From an archaeon (GTDB taxonomy: Archaea > Thermoproteota > Thermoprotei_A > Marsarchaeales > Marsarchaeaceae): a DNA stretch of 64,000 nt. Numbering within the stretch: the first letter of the stretch is position 1; each line of letters starts with the position of its first letter. Position numbers and translations under genes: made by a program. The notes beneath the pieces were generated by a model. The model did no database searches and had not been told where the DNA came from. It saw only the letters and a program-made list of their open reading frames with translations. Where the stretch lies: contig JAJYZJ010000001.1 of NCBI GenBank assembly GCA_021800035.1, positions 1-64,000 of the forward strand. The letters are read 5' to 3'. Shown here piece by piece: positions 60,648 through 64,000 of this stretch.

Positions 60648-61481
60648 TTGAAAGCGTCAGTTATTGTCAGGTTTGCCAGACTGGATGACAGGTCTTCCAT
60701 ACTCCGGCTGGTAGAGCATACGTGGGACTGGGGCGACTACATCCCGGAAGTGCTCGACGAATGGCTCAGTGGGAGCGATAGCAGACTGTTCGTAGGCGAG
60801 CTGGATTCAGAGATTGTGGCGCTGACACATCTATCTATCTGCGAGGGCAGAGTAGGCTGGCTGGAGGGCCTCAGAGTGAAAGAGGGCCTCAGAAACCGGG
60901 GGATTGCGACTTTGGTTGCCCAGCATATAGCCCAATATGCAAGGTCGGAGGGAATCCACAAGCTGAGGATGATGATTTATAGCGACAATTACGCGTCGAT
61001 TCGGCATGCGAAAAAGTCGGGATTCAGCGTAAGGGGAACATTCAGGCGCGTTCGTTTTCGGGGAACTTCCTCGACGAGGCCCGTATTATTCTGTAGAACT
61101 GCGGAGTGGAGCTCTGTGCCAGCCAACGCCCTAGAGGATTACTGCGGCTTGCTTTATACTTCCTGGAAATGGCTCGACCTCAATCAAGCTCGCTTTGAAA
61201 AACTGGTTGCAAGCGGGAAAGTCTTCTCAGATGGTGAACAAATATTGATTCACTCTTCTGATTATGCTGATGATAACGCCAAACGCTGTGCGGAAGTAGG
61301 GTTTACGTCATCTATGGACGAGGCTCTGGTAGGGAGTCTGGCATCATCTCTTGTAAAGACCGGATATCAAACAGTAGAGTTTGTCATACCTTCGAACTGG
61401 TACTTTTCCAAAGAAGAGTTCAGCGAAGATATTATAGATGAGAATCGCCATGAGCAGCTCATCTTCGAACGCGAGCTCTAG
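60648..61481 (+). CDS. GNAT-family N-acetyltransferase with C-terminal extension
   Basis: The product has 277 residues. Residues 5-160 form a GNAT domain: VIVRFARLDDRSSIL, LEGLRVKEGLRNRGIATLVA as the acetyl-CoA loop, and SIRHAKKSGF. The C-terminal 115 residues are an extra alpha/beta domain of unknown kind. TTG start; the stop overlaps the converging ABC gene by four bases. Confidence 0.82.
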   Translation: MKASVIVRFARLDDRSSILRLVEHTWDWGDYIPEVLDEWLSGSDSRLFVGELDSEIVALTHLSICEGRVGWLEGLRVKEGLRNRGIATLVAQHIAQYARSEGIHKLRMMIYSDNYASIRHAKKSGFSVRGTFRRVRFRGTSSTRPVLFCRTAEWSSVPANALEDYCGLLYTSWKWLDLNQARFEKLVASGKVFSDGEQILIHSSDYADDNAKRCAEVGFTSSMDEALVGSLASSLVKTGYQTVEFVIPSNWYFSKEEFSEDIIDENRHEQLIFEREL

Positions 61482-62425
61482 TTTTTGAAGAATTTGAACC
61501 TCTTAAATTTCAGGCCTACTTTCGCTCCTATCTCAGGCGAGAAACTGGTCTCCACATCCGCCCACCAGTTGTCCCAGCGGACTCTCACCCGGAAGCCTGC
61601 CGGAGAATTCTGCACTGCATCCACTTCTGCGTGGAACTCGGCAAGCGCGGGCTCAGTGAGATCTGCCTCTTGGGGTAGGAAGCAAAGCCTGCCGCCGTTA
61701 TAGGGGATTGAATTGTACCCCATGAACCAGGCCACAAATTCGTTCGCGGGGTTATCTACCACATCGCGTGCCGCTCCCTCCTGCTCAAGAGCGCCATCAT
61801 TGATAACCACGAGATGGTCGGCCAATCCGAGCGCTTCGATGTGGTCATGAGTGACGTGAATCACTGTGAGTTTCTGCTGCTGCTGGATGTGTTTCACCTC
61901 CCACCGGAGCGAATCCCTTAGCCTGGCATCAAGGCTAGAAAATGGCTCATCCAGCAGAAGTAGCCTCGGATTCGGCGCTAGCGCGCGAGCAAGGGCAACC
62001 CTTTGTTGCTGACCCCCGCTGAGCTCGCTTGGTTTGGAATCCAGACGACTGTCAATCTCCATCAGTTTCGCGACCTCCTTTACTCTCTCCTCTATTTCTG
62101 CGCGAGGAACTTTTCTAACCTGAAGCCCGAACGCGATATTCCCGGCCACCGTCATATTAGGAAACAGCGCAAGTGATTGAAATACCATCCCGATGTTTCG
62201 CTTTTCAGGGGGTTCATGGACTGGCTTCCCGTCGAAGAGCACGTTTCCGCTGAGCGGTTCCTCTAGGCCGGCGACGAGCCTGAGTAATGTGCTCTTTCCA
62301 CTTCCAGACGGCCCCACGACGACGGTAATCTTGCCGTCAGGAGCTACCATGTTAAGGCCGTTCAAGGCTGAAATATGGCCATATCTCATGGAGACGTTCT
62401 GGAGCCTGACTTCCAAGTCAATCAC
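61478..62425 (-). CDS. ABC importer ATP-binding protein (iron/thiamine/polyamine class)
   Basis: The product has 315 residues. Walker A GPSGSGKST, Q-loop VFQSLALFPNMTV, signature LSGGQQQRVALARAL, Walker B LLLLDEPFSSLDARL, H-loop VTHDHIEALGLADH. A TOBE-like C-terminal domain follows. The pattern matches the FbpC/ThiQ/CysA class of importers. It overlaps the permease gene by eight bases. Confidence 0.9.
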   Translation of the reverse strand: MIDLEVRLQNVSMRYGHISALNGLNMVAPDGKITVVVGPSGSGKSTLLRLVAGLEEPLSGNVLFDGKPVHEPPEKRNIGMVFQSLALFPNMTVAGNIAFGLQVRKVPRAEIEERVKEVAKLMEIDSRLDSKPSELSGGQQQRVALARALAPNPRLLLLDEPFSSLDARLRDSLRWEVKHIQQQQKLTVIHVTHDHIEALGLADHLVVINDGALEQEGAARDVVDNPANEFVAWFMGYNSIPYNGGRLCFLPQEADLTEPALAEFHAEVDAVQNSPAGFRVRVRWDNWWADVETSFSPEIGAKVGLKFKRFKFFKN

Positions 62426-63992
62426 TGAACCTGAGAATTAAAAAGTAAGCGCCCACGGTTATGAAGATAAGCATCGCGGCAAGCGCGGCTGCTGCGCGAA
62501 ATAACCTGAGACCGAGTAGGGCGTATATCGCGAGAGGGATGGTTGTGTAGGCGGGGGTGTAAAGGACTGAGGTCGCGGCAAATTCTCCGATTCCAATTGC
62601 AAACGCTATTACTACAGAGCTGACCAACGCCCCACGAGCGCTGGGGAGCTCAACCTCCAGCAGTGTTGACAGTTTCCCTGCACCCAAGAGAGCGCTGGCA
62701 GAGGCAAGATTCTTAGGTAGCGGCTCCAAGCCGTTCGAGAGAAAACGTAACGAGACGGGCAGGGCGACCGCGCACTGAGCAAACACGATGGTGGGCCATA
62801 CTAGGTCGAACACAGCGAATCCGCTCAAAGCTAAGTATATAGCAAGTCCAATCGTAACTGGCGACACAGCGACTGGAAGCACAAGCGCCAAGTTGTAAAG
62901 CCTGGATCTTTCCTGACGCGCGTTGCCTAGCATATAGTGCACGGCTCCGACCGAAAGGAAGAACGTGACTCCGGATGCAAGCGTCGCGAACGTTATCGAG
63001 TTGATAGCCACTCTATTTACAGAGACACCGAGTCTCTCCGCGGTCGCAGGCTGGAAAAGCAATGCGAACCCGCGTCCGTCGTTTGCTAAGGCAGATATGA
63101 CTACTGCAAAGAGGGGATAATCCTCGAACACAAGGTATGCTAGCAAAAACAGAGAGGCGCAAAGCCTTGCTCTTTTCGAGCTGGCTGGCCAAGGCGCGCT
63201 CGAGTTCGCGGTTCTAAAGTCTGGTGTGAGTCTGGTTTTCCCAGGAAGAATGGCCAAACTGATTGCTACTACCGGAAGTATTTGTATTATGGCCAAAGCT
63301 GTCGCGGTCGCTGGGCTGAAGAGTATCCTCTGGTATGTGTATATTGCCACTTCTGAGGTATAATGCGAAGGGCCCCCAATAGTGAGCGGAATTACGAAGC
63401 CCAAAAAAGAATAGACGAATGCAAAAAACGCGCCCCCGCCAGCCGCCCCAAGGGTGCTAGGAACGATTATCCTTCTAACTACTTCCAGCAAGGAAGCACC
63501 GGAAGTCCTCGCAGCCTGCACAACCTCGCCTGAACCAGCAGAAAGCTTTGCTGAAGTAAATAGTGCAACGAGCGGCGAATTGAAAAGCGCGTTAACGGCA
63601 ATTATTCCGCTGAGACCGTGGGACAATCCCTGTAGTGGGCTATTTGCAGGATATCCCAAGAGGAATCCCGCTGCCACTGCTACAGACGGAAGCATGAATG
63701 GCAAGAGAATTGCTGAAGTATAGGCTGCCCTTCCTCTGAAAGAGAGGAGTCCGAGCACGATCCCCACGGGATAGCCCATGGCGAGGGCGGCAATCGAGCT
63801 GAGCACCCCCTGAAGTAGTGACTGCTCAAGCGAATCTACTACAAACCGCTGCATTAGTGTGTGCCCCAGAACCTGGGGGCGAAATGCACCCGTGGACAGT
63901 GCCGAGGCGGCGAATGGCCCATATACAATCAAAACCTCGTAGATCACGGGGGTCGAGCCTGCTAACACGGTTGCAAGACTCGACCTGCTCAT
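62418..63992 (-). CDS. ABC importer permease with two fused transmembrane domains (FbpB/ThiP-like)
   Basis: The product has 524 residues and about twelve transmembrane helices in two homologous halves. EAA-loop-like sequences occur in each half, EVVQAARTSGASLLEVVRRIIVPS and LPKNLASASALLGAGKL. Fused permeases are typical for ferric iron and thiamine importers. The ATG at 63992 is eight bases from the window edge. The substrate-binding gene is probably just outside. Confidence 0.88.
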   Translation of the reverse strand: MSRSSLATVLAGSTPVIYEVLIVYGPFAASALSTGAFRPQVLGHTLMQRFVVDSLEQSLLQGVLSSIAALAMGYPVGIVLGLLSFRGRAAYTSAILLPFMLPSVAVAAGFLLGYPANSPLQGLSHGLSGIIAVNALFNSPLVALFTSAKLSAGSGEVVQAARTSGASLLEVVRRIIVPSTLGAAGGGAFFAFVYSFLGFVIPLTIGGPSHYTSEVAIYTYQRILFSPATATALAIIQILPVVAISLAILPGKTRLTPDFRTANSSAPWPASSKRARLCASLFLLAYLVFEDYPLFAVVISALANDGRGFALLFQPATAERLGVSVNRVAINSITFATLASGVTFFLSVGAVHYMLGNARQERSRLYNLALVLPVAVSPVTIGLAIYLALSGFAVFDLVWPTIVFAQCAVALPVSLRFLSNGLEPLPKNLASASALLGAGKLSTLLEVELPSARGALVSSVVIAFAIGIGEFAATSVLYTPAYTTIPLAIYALLGLRLFRAAAALAAMLIFITVGAYFLILRFSD

Positions 63993-64000
63993 TCGGATGT

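Noticed and set aside
1..64000. CRISPR array
   Set aside because: I saw no series of regularly spaced direct repeats; the only short repeats found are regulatory (48.2 kb and 33.2 kb).

Overview
The window looks like a chromosomal segment of an archaeon. Promoters are TATA/BRE-like, and many genes seem leaderless, with the start codon about 22-35 nt after the TATA box. TTG and GTG starts are common. The tRNA gene does not encode CCA. Agl3-type sulfoquinovose synthase, AsnC, PadR, HxlR and ArsR regulators, and a sedolisin protease fit this. I cannot fix the lineage from sequence alone. The sedolisin and the sulfur, arsenic and mercury genes suggest an acidic, sulfidic, metal-rich habitat (inference).

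Layout. 0-6 kb: end of a class III aminotransferase, an amidohydrolase, an ABC exporter pair and a large adenylate cyclase/TolB/TPR protein. 6.4-9 kb: tRNA-Gly(GCC), then an AT-richer stretch with a transposase remnant, small enzymes and a frameshifted gene. 9.7-13.9 kb: a mercury locus with an ArsR-type regulator, merA, three membrane proteins carrying Cys-Cys pairs, and a membrane-anchored zinc-finger/thioredoxin protein. 14.2-16.1 kb: a VOC protein, a methyltransferase and a decayed IS630-type transposase.

16.3-33.6 kb is the centrepiece, a compact sulfur-oxidation locus. It runs sHdr complex (hdrC1-B1-A-hyp-C2-B2), lipoate-binding protein LbpA, DsrE3, a lipoate ligase, an Mrp-like ATPase, a DsrE-DsrF-DsrH-like triplet, then a membrane anchor with AprB, AprA, ATP sulfurylase and a metallophosphoesterase. 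An AsnC/Lrp regulator follows. Beyond it a dsrE2 operon and tusA diverge from an intergenic region full of CAAATG/CATTTG dyads. The known logic of these families is that sulfane sulfur is passed by TusA/DsrE proteins to the lipoate-dependent sHdr complex and oxidised to sulfite. AprBA converts sulfite to APS, and Sat converts APS to sulfate with ATP gain.

33.6-64 kb: a decayed stretch, sedolisin, small enzymes, a PadR-controlled ABC exporter, a surface-anchored amidase/beta-propeller protein, an APC permease and a DNA alkyltransferase. Next come an arsenic operon (Rdx protein, Acr3, ArsC) divergent from an HxlR regulator, DinB and DUF1059 proteins, an RHH-like protein with an upstream dyad, a glycosyltransferase, an S9 peptidase, a class II amidotransferase, LysA, Agl3 and GalU (S-layer or lipid glycosylation), a GNAT protein and an ABC importer running off the right edge.
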